Positions 1-7,331 of a stretch of 22,413 nt of DNA are shown piece after piece. Within the stretch, counting starts at the first letter, position 1. The number at the start of each line of letters is the position of its first letter. The notes under the pieces were generated by a model. The model had not been told where the DNA came from. It made no database searches and worked only from the letters and a program-made list of their open reading frames with translations. Both the position numbers and the translations under genes were made by a program. Source of the stretch: a virus; IMG/VR virus record IMGVR_UViG_3300028423_000374, positions 1 through 22,413 of that record. The stretch is one strand, 5' to 3'.

Positions 1-252
1 TCTTTAGTTGGTAACGGCAGTATTGCTAACATTAAGACGCTTGCTTATAAGAACCAAGATGAAGAATGGAATATGCAACTTGCTCTATTACAAGTTACTA
101 ACCTGATCGAATATGAGTCTGATGGTGAAGTAGCTGATGACGTGTTGGGCGTAAGTTATGGCGTATCCAGTGCTAAGTCTGATGACAATGATTCTGGCGA
201 TGACGTTCCATTCGACACAGGTGACGACGACGATGACGGTGAAGAGTATTAA
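1..252 (+). CDS. ssDNA-binding protein, gp2.5/DUF2815-like (C-terminal part)
   Basis: The gene enters from the left edge in frame 1 and ends with TAA at 250-252, so only the last 83 codons are present. The start of the fragment (VGNGSIANIK, then a strand ending NLIEYESDGE) resembles the OB-fold core of T7 gp2.5/DUF2815-type phage ssDNA-binding proteins. The last ~35 residues are very acidic (a run of five Asp, then GEEY), as in the flexible tails through which phage and bacterial SSBs contact polymerase, helicase and exonuclease. The final residue is Tyr, where T7 gp2.5 has a functionally important terminal Phe. An intrinsic terminator follows and then a 5'-exonuclease gene, which fits a replication module. 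The family assignment is by pattern only and the N-terminal half is not visible. Confidence 0.68.
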   Translation, partial: SLVGNGSIANIKTLAYKNQDEEWNMQLALLQVTNLIEYESDGEVADDVLGVSYGVSSAKSDDNDSGDDVPFDTGDDDDDGEEY

Positions 253-279
253 TCGTCAATAGCATTTACCCTAATAATT

Positions 280-305
280 GGGCGGCATTGTGTCGCCCTT
301 TTCGT
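280..305 (+). terminator. Intrinsic terminator after the SSB-like gene
   Basis: GGGCGGCA (280-287) pairs with TGTCGCCC (291-298) in an 8-bp stem with one G·U pair and a 3-base loop, followed by TTTTCGTTT. It separates the SSB-like gene from the exonuclease. A longer reading of the exonuclease that starts at TTG 278 would lie inside this hairpin and is unlikely. Confidence 0.8.
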
Positions 306-322
306 TTATGTGGAGGTATAAT

Positions 323-1378
323 TTGAAACCTAAAAATAAGCCCAGAGTATGTTACTTAGACGGTGACGGAATATTATTTAAATCTGCTAGTAGTGGTGAA
401 ATCGTGTGGCGTGTGGCGAAGGACAAAGATGGCAACGAAATAGCACGATTTGATTCTGTGTCAGCATATAATAACTGGATATTTGAAATAGAAACTTTCG
501 AGACCGATATTCACTATGGTTACAAAGGTGACGTTGCTGACATAACCCGTGAGACAGAATATGAGTTAAAAGACCCGAAAGAGTGTGAGAAAGTATTTAA
601 ACGGGAGGTTAAAAAGGTTCTCAAAGCAACAGGGTGTGATGAAATTCGGGTGTACATAAGTAAGAAAGCTGGTACAAAAGTATTTCGTCATAAATTGGCT
701 ACACTGCATGAGTATAAGAAAGGACGCAGTAATCAGCGCAAACCTTATTACTTAGAATATGTGCGTAAGTTTGCCAGAGGATTGAATGGCGTAGTTGTTG
801 TACGTGGTGATATTGAAGTGGATGACCGTGTTGTGGAGTTAGCCGAGAAAGGTGGACGTAATGCTTGTCTAGCTGCTGAGGACAAGGATTCATTACAAGC
901 GAAAGGTTGCTGGGTGTACCACATTGGTAAGCATGAGAAGCCCGTTTGGTCTAATCCTAAGATTGTTGGGCGAATTGGTAAGCGGGATAATGGCTCAACA
1001 AAGATGCTCGGTTGGCTTTCACTTATGTACCAGATGATGAAAGGTGATAAGCAAGTTGACGGTATTGTTGGTTTGCCTAAATATGGCGACAAGAAAGCGT
1101 ATGAATTACTCAAGGAGTTTGATAATAAACCTATTAATGTGCTACCAGAAGTCGTCAGGACAGTTTTAAGAGAGTATTATCGTGTATATGGTGAATCACA
1201 CGAGTATGAACATTGGGACGGCTCTGTGGTTGTCTCAGGCTCTTATAAGAGCATATTTGAGGAGAACCTGCTGTTACTTTATATGCGTAGGTTTAAAGAT
1301 GATAATTGTCGTGTGATTATGAATATTGTTGATAATATTACAATAGAAGAGTTGGAGAAGGAGGCACAGGACCTATGA
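323..1378 (+). CDS. 5'-3' exonuclease / flap endonuclease (FEN/T7 gp6-like)
   Basis: Predicted metal-dependent 5' nuclease of the FEN/5'-3' exonuclease family (T5 D15, T7 gp6), which would degrade host DNA and remove RNA primers or flaps during phage replication. Visible motifs in order: an N-terminal YLDGDG metal-binding strand; a basic stretch (FRHKLATLHEYKKGR) like the helical arch that threads DNA; DIEVDD followed by AAEDKDSLQ, matching the EADD...D.D..Q acidic cluster; and GDKQVDGIVGLPKYGDKKAYELL, which matches the helix-hairpin-helix-type GD..D.I.G.P..G...A..LL signature. The start is taken as TTG 323, six bases after GGAGG (312-316); this gives 351 residues. Its last four bases overlap the next gene (ATGA), so the two are probably translated together. 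Confidence 0.85.
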   Translation: MKPKNKPRVCYLDGDGILFKSASSGEIVWRVAKDKDGNEIARFDSVSAYNNWIFEIETFETDIHYGYKGDVADITRETEYELKDPKECEKVFKREVKKVLKATGCDEIRVYISKKAGTKVFRHKLATLHEYKKGRSNQRKPYYLEYVRKFARGLNGVVVVRGDIEVDDRVVELAEKGGRNACLAAEDKDSLQAKGCWVYHIGKHEKPVWSNPKIVGRIGKRDNGSTKMLGWLSLMYQMMKGDKQVDGIVGLPKYGDKKAYELLKEFDNKPINVLPEVVRTVLREYYRVYGESHEYEHWDGSVVVSGSYKSIFEENLLLLYMRRFKDDNCRVIMNIVDNITIEELEKEAQDL

Positions 1379-1872
1379 AGAAACGCTACTTTGCAAAACG
1401 ACCAAAAGGTTTACCCAAAGGTTATGACAGTAAACTTGAGTACAGATTACACGAGAATTGTTTGAAAGGTACACAGCATCATGTTCCTAAAGAAGATCGT
1501 GTACCGTACAAAGTTGAGCATACTTACGAACCTGATTACATTTTCTCACATTATAGTACGCTATTTGTTATAGAGGCTAAAGGTCGTGCGAGAGAGCAAG
1601 CAGAATTACGTAAACTGTGCTATGTCCGTGACCATTTCGACGAATGGCAATATTACAAAGATTCAGGTTGCACTGACATAGAGCTTGTGCTAATATTTGA
1701 GAATAGTTCAACACCTATGCCTTTTGCTAAGAAACGTAAGGACGGAACTAAGCACAATCATGGTGAATGGGCTACTAGAAATGGATTCAGATGGTTATGC
1801 GAGAAACGTGGTGACTTAGAAGATGTCGTTACTCGTACTGACTTAATCAAGAAACTTGACGAACTAAACTAA
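1375..1872 (+). CDS. Endonuclease I, Holliday-junction resolvase (T7 gp3-like)
   Basis: A 165-residue protein with all catalytic features of T7 endonuclease I. Glu22 lies in DSKLE (T7 Glu20), Asp54 in YEPDY (T7 Asp55), and Glu67/Lys69 in IEAKG (T7 Glu65/Lys67), which is the PD-(D/E)xK core of this family. The C-terminal HGEWATRNGFRWLCEK matches the YGEFCEKHGIKF region of the T7 enzyme. In T7 the enzyme is a dimer that cuts branched DNA, resolves replication and recombination junctions and helps break down host DNA. The ATG overlaps the stop of the upstream exonuclease as ATGA, so the two nucleases form one translational unit. Confidence 0.93.
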   Translation: MKKRYFAKRPKGLPKGYDSKLEYRLHENCLKGTQHHVPKEDRVPYKVEHTYEPDYIFSHYSTLFVIEAKGRAREQAELRKLCYVRDHFDEWQYYKDSGCTDIELVLIFENSSTPMPFAKKRKDGTKHNHGEWATRNGFRWLCEKRGDLEDVVTRTDLIKKLDELN

Positions 1873-1885
1873 AGGAGAAACAATT

Positions 1886-2101
1886 ATGACACAACTCATT
1901 CTAGGCGGTATTCTAATGGTAATCGGCTATCTTGCCGTAGCTGCTTCAACATTTGTATGGGCAGGTAAAGCTATCTATGACTTTGTTAATTTAGACGCAG
2001 GGTTCTGGGCAATAGCTTTGACTAACTTCGGTATGTGGGCGCTGACTATTGTGGTGGGATTACTCCTGCTGATTGTTGGCAAAGTGTTAGCGGATAAATA
2101 A
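1886..2101 (+). CDS. Small two-pass membrane protein
   Basis: A 71-residue hydrophobic protein preceded by AAGGAG about 8 bases upstream of the ATG. Two likely transmembrane helices are visible, roughly residues 4-26 and 46-68, joined by a short segment rich in aromatic residues, with a C-terminal Lys/Asp/Lys end. It follows the endonuclease I gene by 13 bases and is probably co-transcribed with it. Size and topology would be compatible with a holin-like or other inner-membrane phage protein. No lysis gene is adjacent, so no function is assigned. Confidence 0.72.
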   Translation: MTQLILGGILMVIGYLAVAASTFVWAGKAIYDFVNLDAGFWAIALTNFGMWALTIVVGLLLLIVGKVLADK

Positions 2102-2104
2102 CTT

Positions 2105-2320
2105 ATGCGAGTATTTGTAGACCAAGACGACAGCGTAAAACCTACCGAGTTTGCTTACCTTGATGAGTATGGTAACTCTGAATATGTAAAACTTGGTGTT
2201 CATAATGCAGACATTTATGATGCAGCAGGAAACATGGTGAGGATTTACAAAAGTGATGTCCTAAAACTCATCAAAGCACTTGAAGCAGCTTACGACCAGA
2301 TCACTAAGGAGAAATCTTAA
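2105..2320 (+). CDS. Hypothetical 71-residue protein
   Basis: Unrecognised small soluble protein. The first half is acidic and looks beta-rich; the end (SDVLKLIKALEAAYDQITKE) looks like one amphipathic helix. The gap to the upstream gene is three bases and no strong ribosome site is visible, so it is probably translated by coupling. It ends with TAA overlapping the next ATG by one base. Confidence 0.7.
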   Translation: MRVFVDQDDSVKPTEFAYLDEYGNSEYVKLGVHNADIYDAAGNMVRIYKSDVLKLIKALEAAYDQITKEKS

Positions 2321-2550
2321 TGCAACAACCCAGCGAATTACAACAAACTCAAGCTGAGCTAAACGATACCGCACTAACACTTGTGCGTGAACAACGTAAG
2401 CTCAAGCAATCGCAGAACAATCTCCAGTCATTATTACAGGCTGTATTGAACTTAGCCAAAACTGATGACGTAGAGATTAAGTCATTAGACGATGCGCTAA
2501 ATTATTTGAACAGTAAAGCTATTCCAGATAGTGAGGAGGAATCAGTATGA
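2320..2550 (+). CDS. Hypothetical coiled-coil protein, 76 residues
   Basis: Start is ATG 2320 with AAGGAG at about 2307-2312. Residues ~5-50 are Gln/Leu-rich with heptad-like spacing (LQQTQAELNDTAL, then LKQSQNNLQSLL), suggesting one long coiled coil. The C terminus is acidic. It overlaps its neighbours on both sides (TAATG upstream, ATGA downstream), so it belongs to a tightly packed operon. Function unknown. Confidence 0.7.
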   Translation: MQQPSELQQTQAELNDTALTLVREQRKLKQSQNNLQSLLQAVLNLAKTDDVEIKSLDDALNYLNSKAIPDSEEESV

Positions 2551-2711
2551 TGGTACAATGTTGCCCGTTTTGCAGCAGCAAGAACTTTAAACTGGTTGTA
2601 GAGGGCATAGATAAATACTATGAATGCTTAGAGTGTGAAGAACAGTGGTACACATACGAGCAACTTAAAGAGCGGGAAGAAGCAAGGAACCTAGATAATG
2701 ACAGCAATTAA
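2547..2711 (+). CDS. Small zinc-ribbon protein, 54 residues
   Basis: A gene too short for many gene finders. ATG 2547 overlaps the preceding stop as ATGA (a second in-frame ATG is at 2550), with GAGGAGGA about six bases upstream. The product begins MMVQCCPFC and later has YYECLECEEQW, giving two knuckles of CxxC type (CPFC and CLEC) about 20 residues apart, the pattern of a zinc ribbon. The charged C-terminal helix is Glu/Lys/Arg rich. Such mini zinc ribbons are common in phage early regions and often bind nucleic acid or a polymerase subunit; that role is inferred only. Its end overlaps the next gene by 14 bases. Confidence 0.72.
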   Translation: MMVQCCPFCSSKNFKLVVEGIDKYYECLECEEQWYTYEQLKEREEARNLDNDSN

Positions 2712-2883
2712 ATTTAACTCAAACCGCTACAGCATAACACCTGTGGCGGAATTTCACGAAGTATTTGATTGGCAAGAACGTGAAACAGTATTTGCGTCAG
2801 AGAAGCGACATAAGGCTGAGTTTGCACTTGCACAATTAATTAAGACTGGACGTATTGATAAAGCTATGATGGAGGTAAAATAA
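2698..2883 (+). CDS. Hypothetical 61-residue protein
   Basis: Unrecognised. The ATG at 2698 lies inside the end of the zinc-ribbon gene and the stop TAA shares a base with the next ATG (TAATG). The product is a mix of basic and aromatic residues followed by a helix (KAEFALAQLIKTGRIDKAMMEVK). The overlaps on both sides support it as a real member of the operon. Confidence 0.65.
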   Translation: MTAIKFNSNRYSITPVAEFHEVFDWQERETVFASEKRHKAEFALAQLIKTGRIDKAMMEVK

Positions 2884-3569
2884 TGACAGAAATGGAGCGA
2901 GTAGGCTTATGGAACACTACTGCTGGTAAACATTGTGGCGATAGTAATGGCGAAGATGAATTGATGCGTTCACAGGTACTATTTATCGCTGAGGAAATTA
3001 CAGGCACAAGCGAGTTGTACGAATCATTTCGTCGTGGTAAGGAGCATGGGTTACTGGACGGGTGTGGTGACGTACTTGTTACTGCTGCGGGTGTTTTGCA
3101 CCTAATTGGGCATGATTCCTTTAAGCGATTACCTGCTGAGAACGATACGAGCGATAAGGATATTATGGAGGTCATTGACGAACTCTATTTCCTCGGATTA
3201 TCACTCAAAGAAGATCCGCTCAGGCTTGACCCAGTTTCCGTTGCAAATGCTTGTATCCAATATGTATGCGACATTCTTCATATCAAAGGTTATGACCCTG
3301 AGGCTGTGCTGGAGATTGTTAACGACAGTAACTTTAGTAAGTTCTGTAATAGCGCAGAAGAAGCTAAGGCTAGTGTACGAGCGTATATGTCTAAGAAGCG
3401 TTACAAGAAGGTTAATTACAAGAAAGTAGGTAAATACCGAATCGTATTTGGTGATGACGTTGTGAATAATACTATGGCTAAGACATTGAAGAGTATTCAT
3501 TTTAAAGAACCTTGTTTCTTAGATATGATTAAAGAAGTTAACCCTGAATTATTGGAGGGTAAATTATAA
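2883..3569 (+). CDS. MazG/HisE-like nucleotide pyrophosphohydrolase
   Basis: A 228-residue protein that resembles phage members of the all-alpha NTP pyrophosphohydrolase superfamily (MazG, HisE, dUTPase-2). Helices with FIAEE (Glu37/Glu38), Glu44 and then LLDGCGD (Asp59, Asp63) reproduce the ExxE...D..(x)D metal-binding pattern. A second region, IVNDSNFSKFCNSAEEAKASV, followed by a Lys/Tyr-rich beta segment, is typical of the longer phage versions. These enzymes hydrolyse (d)NTPs or alarmones to monophosphates and so adjust nucleotide pools or signalling during infection; the substrate here cannot be read from sequence. GGAGG precedes ATG 2883. The gene sits near the nuclease and RNR genes, which suits a nucleotide-metabolism role. 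Confidence 0.72.
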   Translation: MTEMERVGLWNTTAGKHCGDSNGEDELMRSQVLFIAEEITGTSELYESFRRGKEHGLLDGCGDVLVTAAGVLHLIGHDSFKRLPAENDTSDKDIMEVIDELYFLGLSLKEDPLRLDPVSVANACIQYVCDILHIKGYDPEAVLEIVNDSNFSKFCNSAEEAKASVRAYMSKKRYKKVNYKKVGKYRIVFGDDVVNNTMAKTLKSIHFKEPCFLDMIKEVNPELLEGKL

Positions 3570-4183
3570 TGAATGGTAGGAGAAGGGGAATTTGTGGAGT
3601 GGGGATAAATGATGCTGATTACTTAACGAACAGGAGAGTTAAAAAGGCTGACGGAACTACTAAGGTGATCAGTTGTCCCTATTACCAAGTTTGGAGGGAT
3701 ATGCTATACAGGTGTTATTCCAAAGGGGGCAAAAATTTAACATATAAAAATTGCTGGGTTGATGAGGAGTGGTTTTATTTTTCTAACTTCAGAAAATGGA
3801 TGCTATCCCAAGACTGGGAAGATAAGTTTTTAGATAAAGATTTGTTATTTATAGGAAACAGAGTTTATTCAAAGAATCGCTGTCTTTTTATCGACAGAAG
3901 ATTAAACAATTTTTTAACAACATGTACTGAGAGGAGAGGTCAATATCCTCTTGGTGTGACATCAAAGAAGTCAAGATCTGGTTATAGAGCCTCTTGTAGC
4001 GATCCTTTTCTAGGTAAGCCGATAGTGCTTGGTTACTATGATACTACTATTGAAGCACACGAGGCTTGGCAGGAATATAAACACCATATATCCTGTGAGT
4101 TAGCAAGGGATTACTCTGACCCGCGTATCAAAGAAGCCCTGATGGACAGATATGCGCCAGATAAAGATTGGTCTAATTTTTAA
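3569..4183 (+). CDS. Free-standing HNH/AP2-type homing endonuclease
   Basis: A 204-residue protein of the phage HNH-like family. It has YYQVWRDMLYRCY, then NCWVDEEWFYFSNFRKWM, then the divergent HNH core LDKDLL..GN.VYS...CLFI...LNNF. The C-terminal ~50 residues (YPLGVTSKKSRSGYRA...LGYYDTTIEAHEAWQEYK) look like an AP2-type DNA-binding domain. Members of this family are selfish genes that nick or cut phage DNA and spread into intergenic sites. Almost all Arg codons are AGA/AGG (about two CGN), unlike the CGT-rich neighbours, which marks recent transfer. It has inserted between the MazG-like gene and the exonuclease with a TAATG junction. It could act for the nearby ORF-less introns in trans, but that is speculative. 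Confidence 0.83.
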   Translation: MNGRRRGICGVGINDADYLTNRRVKKADGTTKVISCPYYQVWRDMLYRCYSKGGKNLTYKNCWVDEEWFYFSNFRKWMLSQDWEDKFLDKDLLFIGNRVYSKNRCLFIDRRLNNFLTTCTERRGQYPLGVTSKKSRSGYRASCSDPFLGKPIVLGYYDTTIEAHEAWQEYKHHISCELARDYSDPRIKEALMDRYAPDKDWSNF

Positions 4184-4200
4184 AATAAGGAGTTTAAACA

Positions 4201-5196
4201 ATGAACAGTAATTACCCAAAGTGGCTACCAGAAGCAATTCAATTACTCAACACAGGAATCAGTAAACGCGCTGTTGCTAGAGAGTTAGATATTGGACGAA
4301 CTTGTTGCAGACAATGGTTGAACAAGTATGAGGATGGTGATGTTATTATTGATGAGAATGACACTAATTATATTGGGTCATTTATTGATGACTTTAGTAA
4401 ACCCAAAGTGTTGTTGTTCGACATAGAAAGTTCTTTAATACTTGGATATTTTTTCTCTCCGTTCAAACCTGTAATCCCCATTTCCTGCATAAAAGAAGAT
4501 TGGTATGTGTTATGTTGGTCAGCTAGATGGCTTGGTGAGGACACTATCCTAAATGCGTCTGTCCATGACCACCCTAAAGTAGACGGTAGATTTAAAAATA
4601 ACGAGGAGTATGTTGTAAGGGAATTGTGGAAGCTACTTGATGAGGCTGATGTAGTTTGTGCTTATAATGGTAAGAAGTTTGACAAGAAGAAGATGAACTT
4701 TAAGTTTCTTGAATATGGCTTACCCGAACCTTCTCCATATAAACTAACAGACCCATATTTAACAGTCAGAGGTAACTTTGCACCAACTAGCGGAAAAATG
4801 GACTTCATTGCTAAGTATGTAAATGATAGAGAAAAAGAGTTCAAGCATGATACTAACATGCAGTTGTGGGTAGATTGTATGAACGACGATATTTTTGCTC
4901 TACAACGTATGCAAGATTACTGCGATCAAGATATTGAGGTACTTGAGAAAGTTTATATGTTAGTAAGGGCTTGGGATAAGAATCATCCAAATATGGCACT
5001 ATATTACAAAGATGATAAAGTTCGCTGTAATGTTTGTGGGTCAGACGAACTAACAGTCATTGAGGGTAAAACAGATAATACTAATGTTAGTAAGTTCCAG
5101 CTAGTACAATGTAATAATTGTCAAGCTAATTTATCAGAACGTGTTAATTTGTTATCCAAAAGTAAACGGCAATCCTTGCTGCGTAAAGCTCGATAA
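4201..5196 (+). CDS. DEDDy 3'-5' exonuclease (RNase H-like) with HTH and zinc ribbon
   Basis: A 331-residue, three-part protein. Residues ~8-45 form a resolvase-like helix-turn-helix (AIQLLNTGISKRAVARELDI, then CRQWLNKY). Residues ~70-255 are a PolB-type proofreading exonuclease domain: FDIES (Asp74, Glu76), AYNGKKFD (Asn156, Asp161) and YCDQD (Tyr240, Asp244), the complete DEDDy set for two-metal 3'-5' cleavage. Residues 276-307 hold two CxxC pairs (CNVC and CNNC), a zinc ribbon. It likely degrades or edits DNA ends during replication or recombination. No polymerase domain is present, so it is a stand-alone nuclease. AAGGAG lies about seven bases before ATG 4201. The HTH plus zinc ribbon suggest site or partner binding. 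Confidence 0.83.
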   Translation: MNSNYPKWLPEAIQLLNTGISKRAVARELDIGRTCCRQWLNKYEDGDVIIDENDTNYIGSFIDDFSKPKVLLFDIESSLILGYFFSPFKPVIPISCIKEDWYVLCWSARWLGEDTILNASVHDHPKVDGRFKNNEEYVVRELWKLLDEADVVCAYNGKKFDKKKMNFKFLEYGLPEPSPYKLTDPYLTVRGNFAPTSGKMDFIAKYVNDREKEFKHDTNMQLWVDCMNDDIFALQRMQDYCDQDIEVLEKVYMLVRAWDKNHPNMALYYKDDKVRCNVCGSDELTVIEGKTDNTNVSKFQLVQCNNCQANLSERVNLLSKSKRQSLLRKAR

Positions 5197-5244
5197 TTGT
5201 AGTGTCTAACCTATCTTCCCAACCTCAGATAAAAGGAGGTGGAC

Positions 5245-6168
5245 TTGATTGAATTAAGGTGTATTATGGAAGCTGAAACTGGTGATGACTCTGTGACAAA
5301 ATCATACAGTCGTAAGTTTCCGCAAGAGCATATCACCAAAGAAGATTTGCGAGATTTCTTCAAACGTGCTGAGTTAGAATTTACAGGCGTTAGCCCACAA
5401 CAATCTTTCGCTAGGGCAGCTACGTGCTATTCATTTGGTGATAAAGAGTTTGCACAGCGTATTTACGACTATGCTTCTAAAGGTTGGTTTACTTTCGCTA
5501 GTCCTGTACTGACTAACGCACAGGAAGTAGAATGGCCTAACTTCGCAGAGTCAGATTTTGAGTATGCCTCTGCTTGGCTACAAGACACAATCGAACCAGA
5601 TGGTATGCCAATAAGTTGCTACCTAATAAGCATACCTGATACTAAAGAGGGGCTTGTCGAAACTAGGAAGGAAGCCTCGTGGCTATCAATGATGGGTGGT
5701 GGTGTTGGCGTGTATGCTGGGATGCGTAGTCCTGATGAGAAGTCCACAGGTGTAATGTCACACATGCGTGGTTATGATGCCGATACTTTGAGCTACAAGC
5801 AGACGGAAAATCGACGCGGTTCTATGGCGGCATATCTTGACATTGACCACCCAGAAATTATGTCATTCATTGACATGCGTAACCCTGTTGGTGGTGATCA
5901 AAACAAGAAATGCTACAACCTGAATAACGCTGTGAATGTAACGGACAACTTCATGGAAGCTGTAATTAAAGGAGAGAAATACGAATTGGTTGATCCTAAA
6001 CATGGCGCTACTGGTCGATTCTTAGATGCCCGTGAAGTATGGGAACATCTATTAGAAACTCGTTATGAAACAGGTGAGCCTTATATTATGTTTAAGGACA
6101 CGGTTAATCGTAACATTCCATCTTGGATTACTCACCCGTTATATGATGTTAGCCAATCCAACTTGTGT
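5245..6168 (+). CDS. nrdA: Ribonucleotide reductase large subunit NrdA, exon 1
   Basis: First exon (308 codons) of a class I RNR catalytic subunit, which reduces ribonucleoside diphosphates. Seen: PISCYLISIPD with the first redox-active Cys (E. coli Cys225), the MMGGGVGVYAGMRS segment, a YKQTENRRGSMAAYLDIDHPEI strand and, at the exon end, QSNLC, where Asn306 and Cys308 match E. coli Asn437 and the thiyl Cys439. Colinear reading runs into TAA directly after this Cys because a group I intron begins there. Start: TTG 5245 follows the strong site AAGGAGGT by about five bases; an in-frame ATG at 5266 with a weaker site is the alternative. The ~95-residue ATP-cone of E. coli NrdA is absent, so dATP feedback at that site is probably lost. 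Confidence 0.93.
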
Positions 6169-6398
6169 TAATTTAGCATAAGTAAAACCCATTGAAAACG
6201 GGGGAACTCTCTAGCAGACAATCCCGTGTGAAGCCTAGCAATAGGAACATGTAACGACTAGGGCGCAAGCCCGTACACTCAAGCGAGTGGAAGCGGTGGG
6301 GCTGTTTTAACAGTATGATATAGTCTGAACTGTGTGGTGACATACAGAAGTTCATAAGAGAACTGGTGTAGATTAGCGACCTACATTGAACATATTTG
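6169..6398 (+). ncRNA. Group I intron (IA2, T4 td-like), ORF-less, in nrdA
   Basis: A 230-base self-splicing intron. P1: exon CUUGUGU (6162-6168) pairs with intron GCAUAAG (6176-6182), seven pairs ending in the obligatory U·G at the 5' splice site. The core has the blocks known from T4 td: ACTCTCTAGCAGACAATCCC, AACGACTA (6253-6260), GTGGTGACATACAG and the P7/P3 strand GATATAGTCTGA (about 6317-6328), then GATTAGCGACCTACATTGAAC near the end. The last base is G (omega-G, 6398). Splicing joins ...SNLC to SEITLRT in frame and restores the NLCxE active-site motif. There is no internal endonuclease ORF, so mobility would need help in trans. Confidence 0.92.
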
Positions 6399-7325
6399 AG
6401 TGAAATTACATTACGAACAACACCTAAGCGTACTGCTGTTTGTTGTTTATCCTCTATCAACTTGGAGAAATATGAAGAGTGGAAGGACAGTAATATTGTG
6501 GCTGATTTAGTTCGCTTGCTAGATAATGTTTTAGAATACTTTATCCAACTAGCACCACCAACATTAAAGCGTGCGGTACACTCTGCTAGAAAAGAGCGTG
6601 CTATCGGTTTAGGGACACTAGGTTGGCATTCTTATCTACAAAGCAAAATGTACCCATTTGAGTCGGAAGAAGCTATATCTGAAACTCATAGGCTCTATGG
6701 AGATATTCAGAATAAGGCTATTGGTGAAAGCCAGCGGTTAGCTAAATTAAGAGGTGAACCTGATGACTGCCGAGGTTCCGGCATGAGGCACAGTCATCTC
6801 ATAGCTATAGCCCCGAATGCCTCTAGCAGTTCTATGGTTGGCGTTAGTCCTAGTATTGAGCCGTGGAATGCTAATGCCTTCAACGCGCAAGGGCGTGCTG
6901 GTAGTTTCTTGATTAAAAATAAATACCTGAAGCGGTTACTTGCAGAAAAGGGTTTGGACAATAAAGAAATTTGGCATGATATAATCACCAATGAAGGTAG
7001 TGTACAACACTTGGACTTTTTAAGTTCACATGAAAAACGGGTGTTCAAAACTGCTACGGAGATTGATCCTGACTGGATTGTTGAGCTTGCTTCTGTTCGG
7101 CAAAACTACATCTGTCAGAGTCAGTCGCTTAATATTTTTGTACCTAGTGGTATTAGCTTACAGAAAATGTCCGACATTCATATTAAAGGTTGGTTAAAAG
7201 GTGTTAAAACTTTCTATTACTGTCGTAGTAAGCCAGCGACAAGGGCTAATTTGGGAACAGGTGGTAAGAAGCCACTGAATAGTGTTCCTGTCGAAGATTC
7301 AGAATGTAAAGCATGTGAGGGGTAA
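6399..7325 (+). CDS. nrdA: Ribonucleotide reductase large subunit NrdA, exon 2
   Basis: Second exon, beginning AGT GAA right after the intron; Glu310 here corresponds to E. coli Glu441. AVCCLSS contains the partner redox Cys (E. coli Cys462), MRHSHLIAIAPNASSSSMVGVSPSIEPW is the conserved barrel segment, GVKTFYYC holds the Tyr pair of the radical path (E. coli Tyr730/731), and the C-terminal ECKACEG carries the CxxC pair that is re-reduced by glutaredoxin or thioredoxin. Together the exons give about 616 residues, compared with 761 in E. coli, mostly through loss of the N-terminal ATP-cone. A separate reading from TTG 6396 starts inside the intron and is not the real product. nrdB follows after six bases. 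Confidence 0.93.
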   Translation, partial: SEITLRTTPKRTAVCCLSSINLEKYEEWKDSNIVADLVRLLDNVLEYFIQLAPPTLKRAVHSARKERAIGLGTLGWHSYLQSKMYPFESEEAISETHRLYGDIQNKAIGESQRLAKLRGEPDDCRGSGMRHSHLIAIAPNASSSSMVGVSPSIEPWNANAFNAQGRAGSFLIKNKYLKRLLAEKGLDNKEIWHDIITNEGSVQHLDFLSSHEKRVFKTATEIDPDWIVELASVRQNYICQSQSLNIFVPSGISLQKMSDIHIKGWLKGVKTFYYCRSKPATRANLGTGGKKPLNSVPVEDSECKACEG

Positions 7326-7331
7326 TCATAA

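Noticed and set aside
278-322. N-terminal extension of the flap exonuclease from TTG 278
   Set aside because: It lies inside a terminator hairpin and has no ribosome site; TTG 323 follows GGAGG at good spacing.
748-1113. 121-codon antisense frame
   Set aside because: It mirrors the well-supported exonuclease gene, shows no recognisable domain and has no promoter or ribosome site.
2864-3175. Antisense frame opposite the MazG-like gene
   Set aside because: Shadow of a conserved coding region; Ser/Pro-rich translation typical of a reverse reading.
5239-5244. GTG 5239 as the start of nrdA
   Set aside because: It is part of the AAGGAGGT ribosome site itself, so TTG 5245 (or ATG 5266) must be used.
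6396-6398. TTG 6396 as the start of a separate nrdA C-terminal protein
   Set aside because: These bases are the last three of the intron; the exon join restores a continuous conserved active-site motif.
6173-6460. Antisense frame across the nrdA intron, considered as an intron-encoded endonuclease
   Set aside because: No HNH, GIY-YIG or LAGLIDADG motif, wrong strand, and it runs across the splice site into exon 2.
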